From: Bradyrhizobium algeriense
GTDB lineage: Bacteria; Pseudomonadota; Alphaproteobacteria; Rhizobiales; Xanthobacteraceae
Direction of reading: 5' to 3'
Length of the DNA: 64,000 nt
NCBI RefSeq assembly: GCF_036924595.1
Contig: NZ_JAZHRV010000001.1
Span: 744,001-808,000, forward strand
Part shown: piece after piece, positions 1 through 8,733 of the stretch
How positions within the stretch are numbered: the first letter of the stretch is position 1
Layout: every line of letters starts with the position of its first letter
The notes under the pieces: model-generated
Told to the model about the DNA's origin: nothing
The model's input: only the letters and a program-made list of their open reading frames with translations
Database searches by the model: none
Made by a program: the position numbers and the translations under genes

Positions 1-1
1 G

Positions 2-472
2 CTGAAGACGCACTTGATCGGGTATCGCGCGGCGCCGCAGATCACGAAGCGCCAGCTTGACGAAATTTATGAGCTTCGATTGCGTCTCGAGCCCTACGGC
101 GCCGCGAAGGCGGCGGCGCGTATGGACGACACGAAGCTGGCGATGCTTCGCGAAGCGGCCGGCATGATGGCCCGCCGGGAAGGCAAGGACGAACGCCTGC
201 GGTATTCGAACTTCGCGCGGCAGGACGCTGCCTTTCACGACAAGATCTTGGCCTGCGCTGAGAACGAACTCATTCGTCAAGCCATCGCTTTCCAGCACAC
301 CCACTTTCACATTTTTCGGCTCATGTTCCATTCGCGTGTCACCGAAGAGGCTCTCGACGAGCACGAAGCCATACTGGCAGCCTTCGCGGCTGCGGACCCC
401 TTGGCCGCCGAAGAAGCGATGCGCGTTCATATAGAACGCTCTCGCGATCGCCTGCTGTTAGCGTTCGATTGA
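2..472 (+). CDS. GntR-family regulator, FCD domain (5' end outside window)
   Basis: The reading frame is already open at base 2 and closes at 472, leaving about 156 residues of an all-helical FCD effector-binding domain. Visible pieces such as FHDKILACAENELIRQA and DEHEAILAAFAAADP fit the last helices of VanR/FadR-type regulators, where Asp and His residues line the ligand or metal pocket. The N-terminal winged helix lies before the window. The sugar/polyol ABC operon starts about 180 bases downstream on the same strand, so the effector is probably the transported sugar or a product of it; that link is inference from position. Confidence 0.85.
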   Translation: MKTHLIGYRAAPQITKRQLDEIYELRLRLEPYGAAKAAARMDDTKLAMLREAAGMMARREGKDERLRYSNFARQDAAFHDKILACAENELIRQAIAFQHTHFHIFRLMFHSRVTEEALDEHEAILAAFAAADPLAAEEAMRVHIERSRDRLLLAFD

Positions 473-482
473 GCCGCCCCCG

Positions 483-660
483 ATGTCGATGAATGTCACA
501 ACGGACAGAGTAAAAGTGGTCATGCGGCTCGGAAGCGGCGAAGCGAAGGCAGTTGAGCCTGTCCTGCAGGCGACGAACCTCTCGAAGCAACACGGCTCAG
601 TGACCGTGCTTGCGGAGGTCACGCTCGGCGGTGGTCTGGGAGATGGCAATGGGGCAGTCT
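483..660 (+). pseudogene. possible remnant of an ABC ATPase N-terminus
   Basis: A 58-codon frame from ATG 483 to TGA 658-660 includes LQATNLSKQHGSVTVLAEV, which looks like the first strands of an ABC nucleotide-binding domain (compare LRLTNVSKSYGRVRALENL in the intact ATPase just downstream). No Walker A follows; the frame stops inside the start region of the next gene. It could be the debris of a deleted ATPase gene. Only about 20 residues support this, so chance similarity is possible. Confidence 0.3.
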
Positions 661-1740
661 GAGAAATCTGCACTGCGTTTGACAAATGTAAGCAAGTCAT
701 ACGGCCGCGTGCGGGCCCTTGAAAACCTGTCCTTCAGGGTGGCGGAAGGTCGTTTCTTCGTATTGTTTGGGCCGAGCTCAGTTGGCAAGACGACGACGCT
801 TCGCACGATCGCTGGTCTCATCGCTCCCGAACGCGGGCACGTCGAGATTTTTGGCAAGGATTGGACGCATGAGCCGATTGCGGGCCGGGGCGTGTCAATG
901 GTGTTCCAGTCCTTCGCGCTCTATCCGCACCTCACCGTTTACGACAACCTCGCCTATCCGCTGATCGAAGAAAAGCGCCCGCGTGAGGAGATCGATCGCC
1001 GCGTGAAGGAGACGGCGGCGATGCTCCGGCTCGACACGAAGGTCTATCGAAAGCCCAATACGCTTTCGGGTGGCGAACAGCAGCGCGTGGCCTTGGGTCG
1101 CTCCTTAATACGCCGCCCCAGGATCCTGTTGCTGGATGAGCCTTTGACCAATCTCGACGCGAAGCTCCGCCATGAGATGCGGGCGGAACTGAAGCGCCTT
1201 CACCGCCAGTTTGGTCTCACCATCGTCTACGCCACGCCCGATGAGCTCGAAGCCCTCTCGATGGGTGAGGAAATCGCAGTGATGCGCGACGGCGGCGTGG
1301 TGCAGATCGGAACGCCGGACGAGCTCTTCGAAGCGCCGTGTGATCTTTATGTGGCAAGCAAGATCGGCTCGCCCCACATGAACATGATCAAAGGCAGGCT
1401 GGCCACAGACAACGCCGCCCTCGAATCCGCAATTGGGCCACTACCTTTCGTGAAAAAGCTGCAAGCCGCAGAAGCAGGCGAAGCGGCCGTGGTCGGCATC
1501 CGCCCGAGCGACGTGCGCTTTGCCGGGAAGGGCGAGCAAGGCCTCAAGACCAATATTTCCATGCTTGAGCCGCTGGGGGACGTCACGATCGTGTCCGTGG
1601 AAACCGGCGGCGAAACGCTGCGCATGGTGTTGCCGGAATCTGCCGCCTCGGGTTTGCAGCCCGGCCAACAGGCGGCAGTTATTCTCGATCCAAGCAAATT
1701 CTACATCTTCCGCGCTTCGAGTGGACGGACGATGGCCTGA
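649..1740 (+). CDS. sugar/polyol ABC transporter ATPase 1 (H-loop His replaced by Pro)
   Basis: Cytoplasmic ATPase of a CUT1-type carbohydrate importer, 363 residues from ATG 649; GGGAG at 638-642 gives a spacing of 6, whereas ATG 643 would have none. Walker A is GPSSVGKT, the Q-loop VFQSFALYPHL, the signature LSGGEQQR and Walker B ILLLDEP; a TOBE/MalK-like regulatory domain follows. The switch (H-loop) region reads VYATPDELEAL, where family members normally have THDQ: the His is a Pro (codon 1237-1239). A second ATPase at 5402-6490 has the opposite defect, so the two probably form a heterodimer with one good ATP site. It is first in the operon, 48 bases before the binding protein. Confidence 0.92.
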   Translation: MGQSEKSALRLTNVSKSYGRVRALENLSFRVAEGRFFVLFGPSSVGKTTTLRTIAGLIAPERGHVEIFGKDWTHEPIAGRGVSMVFQSFALYPHLTVYDNLAYPLIEEKRPREEIDRRVKETAAMLRLDTKVYRKPNTLSGGEQQRVALGRSLIRRPRILLLDEPLTNLDAKLRHEMRAELKRLHRQFGLTIVYATPDELEALSMGEEIAVMRDGGVVQIGTPDELFEAPCDLYVASKIGSPHMNMIKGRLATDNAALESAIGPLPFVKKLQAAEAGEAAVVGIRPSDVRFAGKGEQGLKTNISMLEPLGDVTIVSVETGGETLRMVLPESAASGLQPGQQAAVILDPSKFYIFRASSGRTMA

Positions 1741-1788
1741 GGCGAGCGATTTAAAAGAAAAAATGAAACCCAAACGGAGGAGACCAGG

Positions 1789-3219
1789 ATGACCGCGACA
1801 AGGGAGATCAACAGGATAGTGATGGCGGCCGGGCTTGCCGCTTCGCTGGTGCTGGGAGCGACGGTTGCTTTCGCCGGTGATGTGACGCTGACGATGGCTG
1901 TGCCGGATTGGCCACCAACACGCATCATGAAGAAGTTCTTCGACGAGCAGTACAAGCCAAAGTCCGGCAACACGGTGAAGCTCCAGGTGGATTTCATTCC
2001 GTGGCCAGACTTCTATACCCGCGTGAATGCGTCGCTCACATCAGGCGAGAAGAAGTATAACTTCATCGTGTCGGACTCGCAGTGGCTGGGCGCGTTCGTC
2101 GAGGGCGGCTATTTCCGGAAGATCAACGATCTGCTCAACGCAGATCCCGAGTTCATGAAGACGTTCAAGGACATCCATCCGAACGCACTGAACTCCTACT
2201 CAACTTATCCGCACAAGTCGGAAAATTACTACGGCTTTCCGCAGTTTCCCGATGTGCTGGTGAACTTCGCGCGAAAGGACATTATCTGCCACGAAGCAGA
2301 ACAGAAGAACTTCATGGCGAAATTCAACCAGAAACTTCCCTGCACGAGCGAAGAGCTCGACGCCATGACCTGGGACGACTTCAAGAACGTCGGCGAATTC
2401 TTTCGCCGCAAGAAGGGCGAGATGCTGGCCGGCAAGCCCGCCGAAGACGATTTTTACGGCATCGCGTTTCAGGCGGGCAAGAGCTACGACTTCTCGTCTA
2501 TGCAGATCAACGGCTTTATTTGGCAAATGGGTGGTGACATCTGGGATGAGACCCAGGCACCCACCAGCAAAGCGGAGGGTGTTGTGAACTCGCCGGCGGC
2601 CGTGAAGGCGCTGGAGAAGTATCTGAGCCTGATCGCATACATGCCACCTCTCGCCAAGACGGGCACGATGGATATCTTCAAGTCGGATGAGCTGTTCCGC
2701 CAAGGTAAGGTGGCCATGAGCGTCAACTGGATCGGCCTTGCCGAAGCCTCGCTTGATCCGAAAACTTCGAGGGTCTCAGACAGCCTGGTGTTCGGCATGA
2801 TGCCGGGAACCAAAGGTGCTGACGGCAAGCTGGTCCGCTGGTCCAATATTGGCGGCCAGCCCTTCGTGCTGACCACCTGGACGACCGACGCACAGATCAA
2901 GGAGGCCGTGGAATTCGTGAAGTGGTGGCTGTCGTCGAACATCCAGCACCAGTTTGCGGCGGCCGGCGGTCAGTCTGCCATTAAGTCCGTGTACTCGGAT
3001 CCGAAGTACGTAACTTACCGCCCCTGGAACAGGGCTTGGGCTCCTTCGCTGGATTGGCAGAAGGACGTGTGGCACGTGCCGCAGTTCTTCGAGTTACTGA
3101 CCCAGCAGCAAGACCAGTATGATCTCGCCATTACTGGCAGGCAGGATGCCAAGACGACTCAGGACAATATCGCCAAGTTCCAGCAGCGCCTGCTCAAGGA
3201 GGTGGGGCTGATCAAGTGA
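1789..3219 (+). CDS. ABC transporter sugar/polyol-binding protein (family 1)
   Basis: Periplasmic solute-binding protein of 476 residues that delivers a sugar or polyol to the permeases at 3381 and 4455. A Sec signal peptide is clear: charged start, hydrophobic stretch AAGLAASLVLGATVAFA, then mature GDVTLTMAVPDWPP. Aromatic-rich segments (FPQFPDVLVNFARKD, QINGFIWQMGGDIWDE) are typical of family-1 carbohydrate-binding proteins. The start ATG 1789 is preceded by a good AGGAG. A 12-bp-stem hairpin follows the stop codon and probably raises its level over that of the permeases. The substrate cannot be read from sequence; glycerol or another polyol is plausible by analogy with rhizobial two-ATPase systems. 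Confidence 0.92.
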   Translation: MTATREINRIVMAAGLAASLVLGATVAFAGDVTLTMAVPDWPPTRIMKKFFDEQYKPKSGNTVKLQVDFIPWPDFYTRVNASLTSGEKKYNFIVSDSQWLGAFVEGGYFRKINDLLNADPEFMKTFKDIHPNALNSYSTYPHKSENYYGFPQFPDVLVNFARKDIICHEAEQKNFMAKFNQKLPCTSEELDAMTWDDFKNVGEFFRRKKGEMLAGKPAEDDFYGIAFQAGKSYDFSSMQINGFIWQMGGDIWDETQAPTSKAEGVVNSPAAVKALEKYLSLIAYMPPLAKTGTMDIFKSDELFRQGKVAMSVNWIGLAEASLDPKTSRVSDSLVFGMMPGTKGADGKLVRWSNIGGQPFVLTTWTTDAQIKEAVEFVKWWLSSNIQHQFAAAGGQSAIKSVYSDPKYVTYRPWNRAWAPSLDWQKDVWHVPQFFELLTQQQDQYDLAITGRQDAKTTQDNIAKFQQRLLKEVGLIK

Positions 3220-3259
3220 CATGACGCGTGAGCTCTGCGAGCGGCGCCAATGGCGAGGC

Positions 3260-3298
3260 TTGGCCGGGGAAGAGACTTCGTCCTCCTTCCCCGGCCAA
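3260..3298 (+). promoter_or_regulatory. intercistronic hairpin between binding-protein and permease genes
   Basis: Perfect 12-bp arms TTGGCCGGGGAA (3260-3271) and TTCCCCGGCCAA (3287-3298) enclose a 15-base loop, 41 bases after the binding-protein stop. No U-run follows, so it looks like an RNA-stabilising or attenuating stem that lets the binding protein outnumber the membrane subunits, as known for malE-malF, rather than a full terminator. Confidence 0.6.
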
Positions 3299-3380
3299 TT
3301 GAAAGACATGGCCAGACGCCGACCGCGGTCGCACGAAGCCGCTCAGCAACGCACAGGAATTGCTTTTCCACGGAAGCTTC

Positions 3381-4451
3381 ATGCAACTGATGTCAACCAT
3401 ACAATCTGCCAAGACTGCACCGGCTCTTCTTGAGCTTTCGGCCGGCAATTGGCGGCTTGCAGTTCTCGTGGGGCTTGTTGTCTCCGCACTTGCGGTGGTG
3501 GCGCTGCCAGCGTCCGGTTCCTTCTGGGTCGTTGGCGCCATGTCGGCTTTGGTCGCCGCGGCATTCGCGGTGAATGCCTACCGCCGTCGCTATTATGGCG
3601 GGCTCCTGGTCGCGCCCGCCATCGCCGTTCTATTCGTGATGAACATCTTCCCGCTGCTTTGGTCTCTTGGGCTTTCATTTTTTGCCTACCAGTCGAACCT
3701 GCAGTCCATCCGCTTCGTCGGCCTCAACAACTACATCAAGGTTCTGACCGACGAGGTCGCGGCTCCGGCCAACTGGAACGCCCTCATCAACACCGCCATG
3801 TTCGCGGTGTGCACAGTTTCTGTACAGATGATCGTGGGGTTTCTGCTGGCGATGCTTTTTGCCAAGCAGTTCCCGCTGCGGAAATATCTGCTGATTCTGG
3901 TTCTCACACCGATGATGCTGTCGGTCGTGGCCTCAGGTGTCTTCTTCACCTACTATTATGACCCTACCTTCGGCATCCTGAGCTATGTGATCAATAGCCT
4001 CGCGGGCGGCCAGTTCATTGTCATGGACAGCAAGGCGGGCGCTGTGGCCGGTATCGTTTTTGCCGACGCCTGGATGTGGTCGCCTTTCGTCATGCTGCTC
4101 GTGTTGGCGGGCCTCGTGTCCGTGCCGAGATATCTCTACGAGGCAGCCGCCATCGACAGGGTTTCCGCCTGGCGGCGCTTCTGGAGCATCACCTTCCCCT
4201 ATATCCGCGGGCTCCTGATGCTGGCGCTGCTGTTCCGCACCATCGAAGCTTTCAAGCTGGCAGACCTTGTGATCGTGCTGACCAAGGGCGGAAACGACAC
4301 AATGACGATCTCCTACCACTTGATCCGCATTGCCAATGAACAGAACAAGACAAGCGAGGGAGCCGCCATCTCCTACATCATCCTCTTCATAGTAATCGTG
4401 CTCACGAACCTTTATCTCTACGTTGCCAATCCCAAGAACAGGGAGGCCTGA
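3381..4451 (+). CDS. ABC transporter permease (MalF/UgpA type)
   Basis: Inner-membrane permease of 356 residues. ATG 3381 follows GGAAG by a short spacing; the frame also has an upstream TTG 3360 and an ATG at 3390. Two N-terminal membrane segments (residues about 20-60) precede a third and the usual BPD_transp_1 core. The cytoplasmic EAA loop is visible as YEAAAIDRVSAWRRFWSITF, which docks onto the ATPase. The next permease begins 4 bases after its stop. It pairs with the MalG-type permease to form the channel. Confidence 0.9.
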   Translation: MQLMSTIQSAKTAPALLELSAGNWRLAVLVGLVVSALAVVALPASGSFWVVGAMSALVAAAFAVNAYRRRYYGGLLVAPAIAVLFVMNIFPLLWSLGLSFFAYQSNLQSIRFVGLNNYIKVLTDEVAAPANWNALINTAMFAVCTVSVQMIVGFLLAMLFAKQFPLRKYLLILVLTPMMLSVVASGVFFTYYYDPTFGILSYVINSLAGGQFIVMDSKAGAVAGIVFADAWMWSPFVMLLVLAGLVSVPRYLYEAAAIDRVSAWRRFWSITFPYIRGLLMLALLFRTIEAFKLADLVIVLTKGGNDTMTISYHLIRIANEQNKTSEGAAISYIILFIVIVLTNLYLYVANPKNREA

Positions 4452-4454
4452 GCC

Positions 4455-5399
4455 ATGACAGACAGAGTTTCTTTCTGGGAGCGGATTGGCTTTCGTAGCG
4501 TCGGCGGCATCGCGGAGGCGGGTTGGGGCCGCACGCTCGTCGTGGCGGTTGTCAGCTTCATCTACTTCCTGCCGGTCCTCTTCATCATCTTCACGGCGAT
4601 CAAGCCGCAGGGGCTGGCGCTTTCAGTACCGCCAACGCTTTCGCCTACCTCATTCTTTGGTCTCATCCCCGATCAGTTTGTCTTCACGCCGACATTGGAC
4701 AACTTTGCCTCGGTCTTTTCCCGCGTCATGACGGCGGGTGGCCAGCCGGAGTCCACCGGGTTTGACCGATTCTTCTTCAACTCCATCGTGATCGCGTCGG
4801 CATCTGTCCTGCTTGCCCTCGTTATCGGCACGTTGGCCGCCTATGGCTTCTCGCGCTATCCGCTCAAGGGCAACGATACCTATCTCTTCATCATTTTGAC
4901 GACCCGTATGCTGCCTGCGATCGTCGTCATCATTCCGGTGATCTTGATGTTCCGCGCCGTGGGCCTTTCTGGATCCTATCTCGGCATCATCATGCTCTAT
5001 ACGGCCTTCAATCTCGCATTTACCGTCTGGATGATGAAGAGCTTCTTCGATGAGTTGTCGACAGACGTCGAGGATGCAGCCCGTATCGATGGGTCGTCAG
5101 AAATCAAAGTGTTTTTCAAGATCTGTCTGCCGCAGGTTATTGCGGGTCTTGCCGCAACATTCGTTTTCGGCCTCATCCTCACCTGGAACGAGTTCCTGTT
5201 CGCGCTGCTCCTGACGGGTCCTGATACACGCACCGTGCCTGTAGCCATGAACCAGGCCGTGTCTTCCGGCGGGCGCGGAACCGACTGGACGCTGCTGGCT
5301 GCCATTGAAACCTTGTTTCTTGTTCCCATTTTCCTTGCCACCTTCTTTTTGCAGGATCACCTGCTGCGTGGCGTCACGTTCGGCACGGTCAGGAAGTGA
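4455..5399 (+). CDS. ABC transporter permease (MalG/UgpE type)
   Basis: Second channel subunit, 314 residues, about six membrane spans. The EAA loop reads VEDAARIDGSSEIKVFFKI followed by the conserved CLPQ, and the C-terminal end has the AVSSGGRGTDWTLLAA segment with a last hydrophobic helix, as in MalG-like proteins. Its stop overlaps the ribosome-binding region of ATPase 2, indicating tight operon organisation. Confidence 0.92.
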   Translation: MTDRVSFWERIGFRSVGGIAEAGWGRTLVVAVVSFIYFLPVLFIIFTAIKPQGLALSVPPTLSPTSFFGLIPDQFVFTPTLDNFASVFSRVMTAGGQPESTGFDRFFFNSIVIASASVLLALVIGTLAAYGFSRYPLKGNDTYLFIILTTRMLPAIVVIIPVILMFRAVGLSGSYLGIIMLYTAFNLAFTVWMMKSFFDELSTDVEDAARIDGSSEIKVFFKICLPQVIAGLAATFVFGLILTWNEFLFALLLTGPDTRTVPVAMNQAVSSGGRGTDWTLLAAIETLFLVPIFLATFFLQDHLLRGVTFGTVRK

Positions 5400-5401
5400 T
5401 C

Positions 5402-6490
5402 ATGTCGACCATCGAAATACGTGACCTCACCAAGAAGTTCGGCACATTTGTTGCCGTCAAGGATGCCAACCTGTCCGTGGCCGCGGGTGAAATTGTTTGT
5501 CTGCTCGGTCCTTCGGGCTGTGGCAAGACGACTACGCTGCGCACGATTGCCGGCCTCGAACGCGCCACGGCAGGGGACGTCGTCATTGCGGGGCAGCGCG
5601 TGAACCACCTGCCGCCGGAGAAGCGCGACATCGCAATGGTCTTCCAGTTCTATGCTCTCTATCCGGCGCTGAGTGTTGGGCAGAACATTGCAATGCCTCT
5701 TCACCGCGAAGCAATCGGGAGCGCGGAAGTGGCAACTCGCGTCAGGAAGGTGGCTGACATCTTGCATCTTCGCGATATCCTGGACCGACTGCCGGGACAG
5801 ATTTCGGAGGGCGAGAAGCAACGCGCCGCCGTTGCCCGCGCCATTGTTCGGGACCCCAAATGCTTTCTGTTCGACGAACCTCTCTCGCGGCTCGATGTGG
5901 AGCTGCGTCACTCCATGCGCGGCCAGATCAAGGCCGTGCTGTCAAATCTCACGAAAGCCACTGTCATAGTCACCCACGACCAGCTTGAGGCCCTGACCAT
6001 GGCAGACCGTATTGCCATCATGCGCGACGGGCTCATCGAGCAGGTGGGGAGCCCACATGAGGTCTTCGCAAAACCCGCCAACGTCTTTGTTGCGAGCTTC
6101 ATCGGCACGCCGCAGATGAACCTGATCGACGCACAATTCAAGAGCTACGGCAACGGTAAGGCGAAAGTGGTCTTCGACGAGCAGGATGTCGATCTGAGCG
6201 TCCATCCCGCGGTCGCAAACCTGAAGGCTGGAAAGGTCACCGTGGGAATTCGCCCGCGAGCTTTCACTGTTGTCTCCAAGGACACCAGGGACACGATCGA
6301 CGCCATGGCCGAGCTCATTGAGCCGATGGGTGCCGAGACGCTTATTCACGCGCGCACCAAGACGGGCAGCGACATCCGGGTCGTCGTGCCGCGTGACAAA
6401 AGGGTGAAGATTGGCGAGGCGCTCCACCTCGTTCCAGATCCCGCGCAAACCCACGTGTTCGCAGACGACGGAAAGGCGGTGCGCGCATGA
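5402..6490 (+). CDS. sugar/polyol ABC transporter ATPase 2 (degenerate signature motif)
   Basis: Second ATPase of the operon, 362 residues from ATG 5402 (AGGAAG at 5391-5396). Walker [10 protein letters not shown]-loop VFQFYALYPAL, Walker B FLFDEP and H-loop VTHDQLEALTM are all normal, but the ABC signature reads ISEGEKQR (5801-5824) in place of LSGGQ/EQQR. This complements ATPase 1, whose signature is normal and whose H-loop is not. A TOBE-type C-terminal domain follows. Rhizobial glycerol importers (GlpS/GlpT) also use two unlike ATPases (family knowledge). The gene overlaps the next one by 4 bases (ATGA). Confidence 0.92.
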   Translation: MSTIEIRDLTKKFGTFVAVKDANLSVAAGEIVCLLGPSGCGKTTTLRTIAGLERATAGDVVIAGQRVNHLPPEKRDIAMVFQFYALYPALSVGQNIAMPLHREAIGSAEVATRVRKVADILHLRDILDRLPGQISEGEKQRAAVARAIVRDPKCFLFDEPLSRLDVELRHSMRGQIKAVLSNLTKATVIVTHDQLEALTMADRIAIMRDGLIEQVGSPHEVFAKPANVFVASFIGTPQMNLIDAQFKSYGNGKAKVVFDEQDVDLSVHPAVANLKAGKVTVGIRPRAFTVVSKDTRDTIDAMAELIEPMGAETLIHARTKTGSDIRVVVPRDKRVKIGEALHLVPDPAQTHVFADDGKAVRA

Positions 6491-6936
6491 AAAATAGCGA
6501 GCAAGGCAATGGCGGACTGACGCCGACGGCGGCGCGGACGTTGGAATACAGCATCATCGGGCTTGGCGTATTCGCGCTTCTGATGATTTTTCAGCCGTTC
6601 AACATCTCGCTTTTCACAGTTGGCTGCGCGCTGATCGTTCTGGCGGGGCTTGTCAACAACCTCCTGCCTCTGGCGCAACCTGGCGTACCCAAGCGCTCGC
6701 TGGTAACGGTGGCCATGATCGTCGCCATGATCTTCTGCATTGTGCTGCTCGCTTCCATCGTTGTCGCACATCTCTACGGCGCATTCTTCCTCAAGCCGCC
6801 GGATCCCAACACCGTGCTGGGCAGAGTTCAACTCAACGCAACGCCTTGGTACATGCATGGCTTCACTTGGACTGTTGCGGTTATCGCTGCTGCTTTAGCT
6901 GGCCTCATCACGCTGCAGAGTCGCCGCAAGGAGTGA
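6487..6936 (+). CDS. small integral membrane protein of the ABC operon
   Basis: 149 residues with four likely membrane helices (about 22-41, 44-63, 70-93 and 122-142) and a short periplasmic or cytoplasmic stretch LKPPDPNTVLGRVQLNATPW between the last two. It starts inside the end of ATPase 2 (ATGA overlap), so it is translated with the transporter. I do not recognise a named family; the position resembles that of GlpU-type small membrane proteins in rhizobial polyol importers, but the sequence is longer. A role as transporter accessory subunit is inference. Confidence 0.75.
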   Translation: MKNSEQGNGGLTPTAARTLEYSIIGLGVFALLMIFQPFNISLFTVGCALIVLAGLVNNLLPLAQPGVPKRSLVTVAMIVAMIFCIVLLASIVVAHLYGAFFLKPPDPNTVLGRVQLNATPWYMHGFTWTVAVIAAALAGLITLQSRRKE

Positions 6937-7078
6937 ACCTGCACCTTCAAGACTTCCACGGATTCTATGCCTGCGGATAAAACGCTTTCAATCAACAGAC
7001 CCGTGCATTTAGGGCGGATCGTTTTCTGATACCTTTAGTCGCGAATGTGCCAATCAACCTCGTTCAGGAGCATGAAAG

Positions 7079-7825
7079 ATGAGCACGTCTCCCCAAGCCA
7101 CTGCCTTCAACCGCATGCAGCAGCTAATGTCTTCTTCGCCGGTCCCATCTATTTCGACTGAATTGTTGGTCACGGCTGACGGCGACTTGAACCGAGAGCT
7201 CAAGAGCTTCCTGCTTGATCCGCCCACAAATCCAGGTCTGCTCAAGGACAAGCGCATCGCCATCTGCTGCACCAATGGCGTGGAGGAAGTGGAGATTCTG
7301 GGTGCTCATCGCTGGCTCACCGAACACGGCGCCACTGTTCATGTTGTCTCGCCCCGCATAGGTGAGTTTCATCCCACGCTCGGCCTCCGCTTCCCGCCGC
7401 AATGCGCCACCCATGTCCTCGCCATCCGTCTCATGGAAAACGCAGGTTGGCTCAAGATCGACCGCTACACGGACGAAGCCAGGGCGGAGGATTACGACGC
7501 CATGCTTCTGCCGGGCGGATGCTGGAACCCTGACGCGCTGCGCATGGACCAGCATGCGCGCGCGTTTGTGAGCGCCATGTATGAAGCGGGCAAACCCACA
7601 TGCGCCATCTGTCATGGCCAATGGGTTATGGTGAGCGCCAAGATCCTCAAAGGCAAGCGCGCCACGGCTGTGTGGAACATACAGATCGACCTCGAAAACG
7701 CTGGCGCTACGGTCCTGGACGAACCCTGCGTGGTCGACGGCAATCTGATTACGGCCCGTTTCCCTTATGACCTGCCGCGCCTGATTAACGCGATGGTGAA
7801 GCAGCTGGTGCCTGCAAGGGGCTAA
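7079..7825 (+). CDS. DJ-1/PfpI family protein
   Basis: 248 residues with a class I glutamine-amidotransferase-like fold. The nucleophile elbow is AICHGQW with the reactive Cys, preceded by the acidic partner region GVEEVEILG near residue 70 and DYDAMLLPGGCWNPDALR in between, all in the order usual for PfpI-type proteins. The first 55 residues are an N-terminal extension. Family members include deglycases/glyoxalases and peptidases. Lying between a polyol importer and a sugar epimerase, it may detoxify or convert a reactive carbonyl sugar intermediate; that is inference. Confidence 0.85.
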   Translation: MSTSPQATAFNRMQQLMSSSPVPSISTELLVTADGDLNRELKSFLLDPPTNPGLLKDKRIAICCTNGVEEVEILGAHRWLTEHGATVHVVSPRIGEFHPTLGLRFPPQCATHVLAIRLMENAGWLKIDRYTDEARAEDYDAMLLPGGCWNPDALRMDQHARAFVSAMYEAGKPTCAICHGQWVMVSAKILKGKRATAVWNIQIDLENAGATVLDEPCVVDGNLITARFPYDLPRLINAMVKQLVPARG

Positions 7826-7881
7826 GCTGCGGAACTGGCCCCGGATCGCCAGCTGTAGGAGAGCTCAATGGGAAGGCGCGG

Positions 7882-8733
7882 ATGAAGTACGGATTCAATC
7901 TGCTGCTCTGGACAGGGCATGTCACCGACGAACACGCGCCTGTGCTGAAGGCGCTCAAGAGGACGGGTTACGACAGCGTGGAGGTTCCGATCTTCGAAGG
8001 CACGATCGATTCCTACGCAAGGCTCGGAGAGCAACTTGCCAAGATGGACCTCGACGTCACAACCGTGAGCGTGCTGGGGGCGGGGCACGATCCACTCTCG
8101 GACGACAAGATGGAGCGGCAGGCTGCGGTCGAACGGACCAATTGGGTCATCGACTGCACCAAGGCGCTTGGAGGATCGATCATCGCCGGCCCGATGCACT
8201 CCGAACTCGGTCGCTTCACTGGAAGGGGACCCACGGCGGATGAGCGCAAGCGCGGGATCGAATTTCATCGCCGCGCTGGCGATCATGCTGGAAAGCACGG
8301 CATGAGCTTTGCCCTTGAGGCGGTGAATCGATTCGAATGCTACTTCCTCAACACGATGGATCAGTTGGCCAGCTATCTGGACGAAGTCGATCATCCCGCA
8401 ATCAAAGGGATGTACGATACATTCCATGCCAATATCGAGGAGAAGGACCCGGTCGCCGCCATAAATACAATCAAGCGGCACATGATCCATGTCCATATCT
8501 CGGAGAATGACCGCGGCACCCCGGGGAAGGGCCATGTGCCGTGGGGTCCCACCTATAAGGCGCTGAGGGCCGCAGAATATGATGGCAGGTTGACGATCGA
8601 AGCCTTCGGCCGCGCCGTTCCGGCGCTCGCCGCCGCCACCCGCGTGTGGCGCGACTTCTCCCCCAATGAGGAGGAGGTTTATGAGTTCGGGCTCAAGGGC
8701 ATGCGGCAAGGCTGGGCCGAGGCCGGGTCCTGA
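7882..8733 (+). CDS. sugar 3-epimerase/isomerase (D-tagatose 3-epimerase-like TIM barrel)
   Basis: 283 residues of an AP-endonuclease-2-like TIM barrel. Metal ligands expected for the D-tagatose/D-psicose 3-epimerase family can be placed: Glu in ALEAVNRFE, Asp in YDTFHANIEE, His in HVHISENDRG and Glu in TIEAFGRAV; the ENDRGTPGKGH loop is also typical. It would interconvert keto-sugar epimers (or act as a hydroxypyruvate-isomerase-like enzyme) on the substrate brought in by the upstream importer. It follows the DJ-1-like gene by 56 bases on the same strand. Confidence 0.88.
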   Translation: MKYGFNLLLWTGHVTDEHAPVLKALKRTGYDSVEVPIFEGTIDSYARLGEQLAKMDLDVTTVSVLGAGHDPLSDDKMERQAAVERTNWVIDCTKALGGSIIAGPMHSELGRFTGRGPTADERKRGIEFHRRAGDHAGKHGMSFALEAVNRFECYFLNTMDQLASYLDEVDHPAIKGMYDTFHANIEEKDPVAAINTIKRHMIHVHISENDRGTPGKGHVPWGPTYKALRAAEYDGRLTIEAFGRAVPALAAATRVWRDFSPNEEEVYEFGLKGMRQGWAEAGS

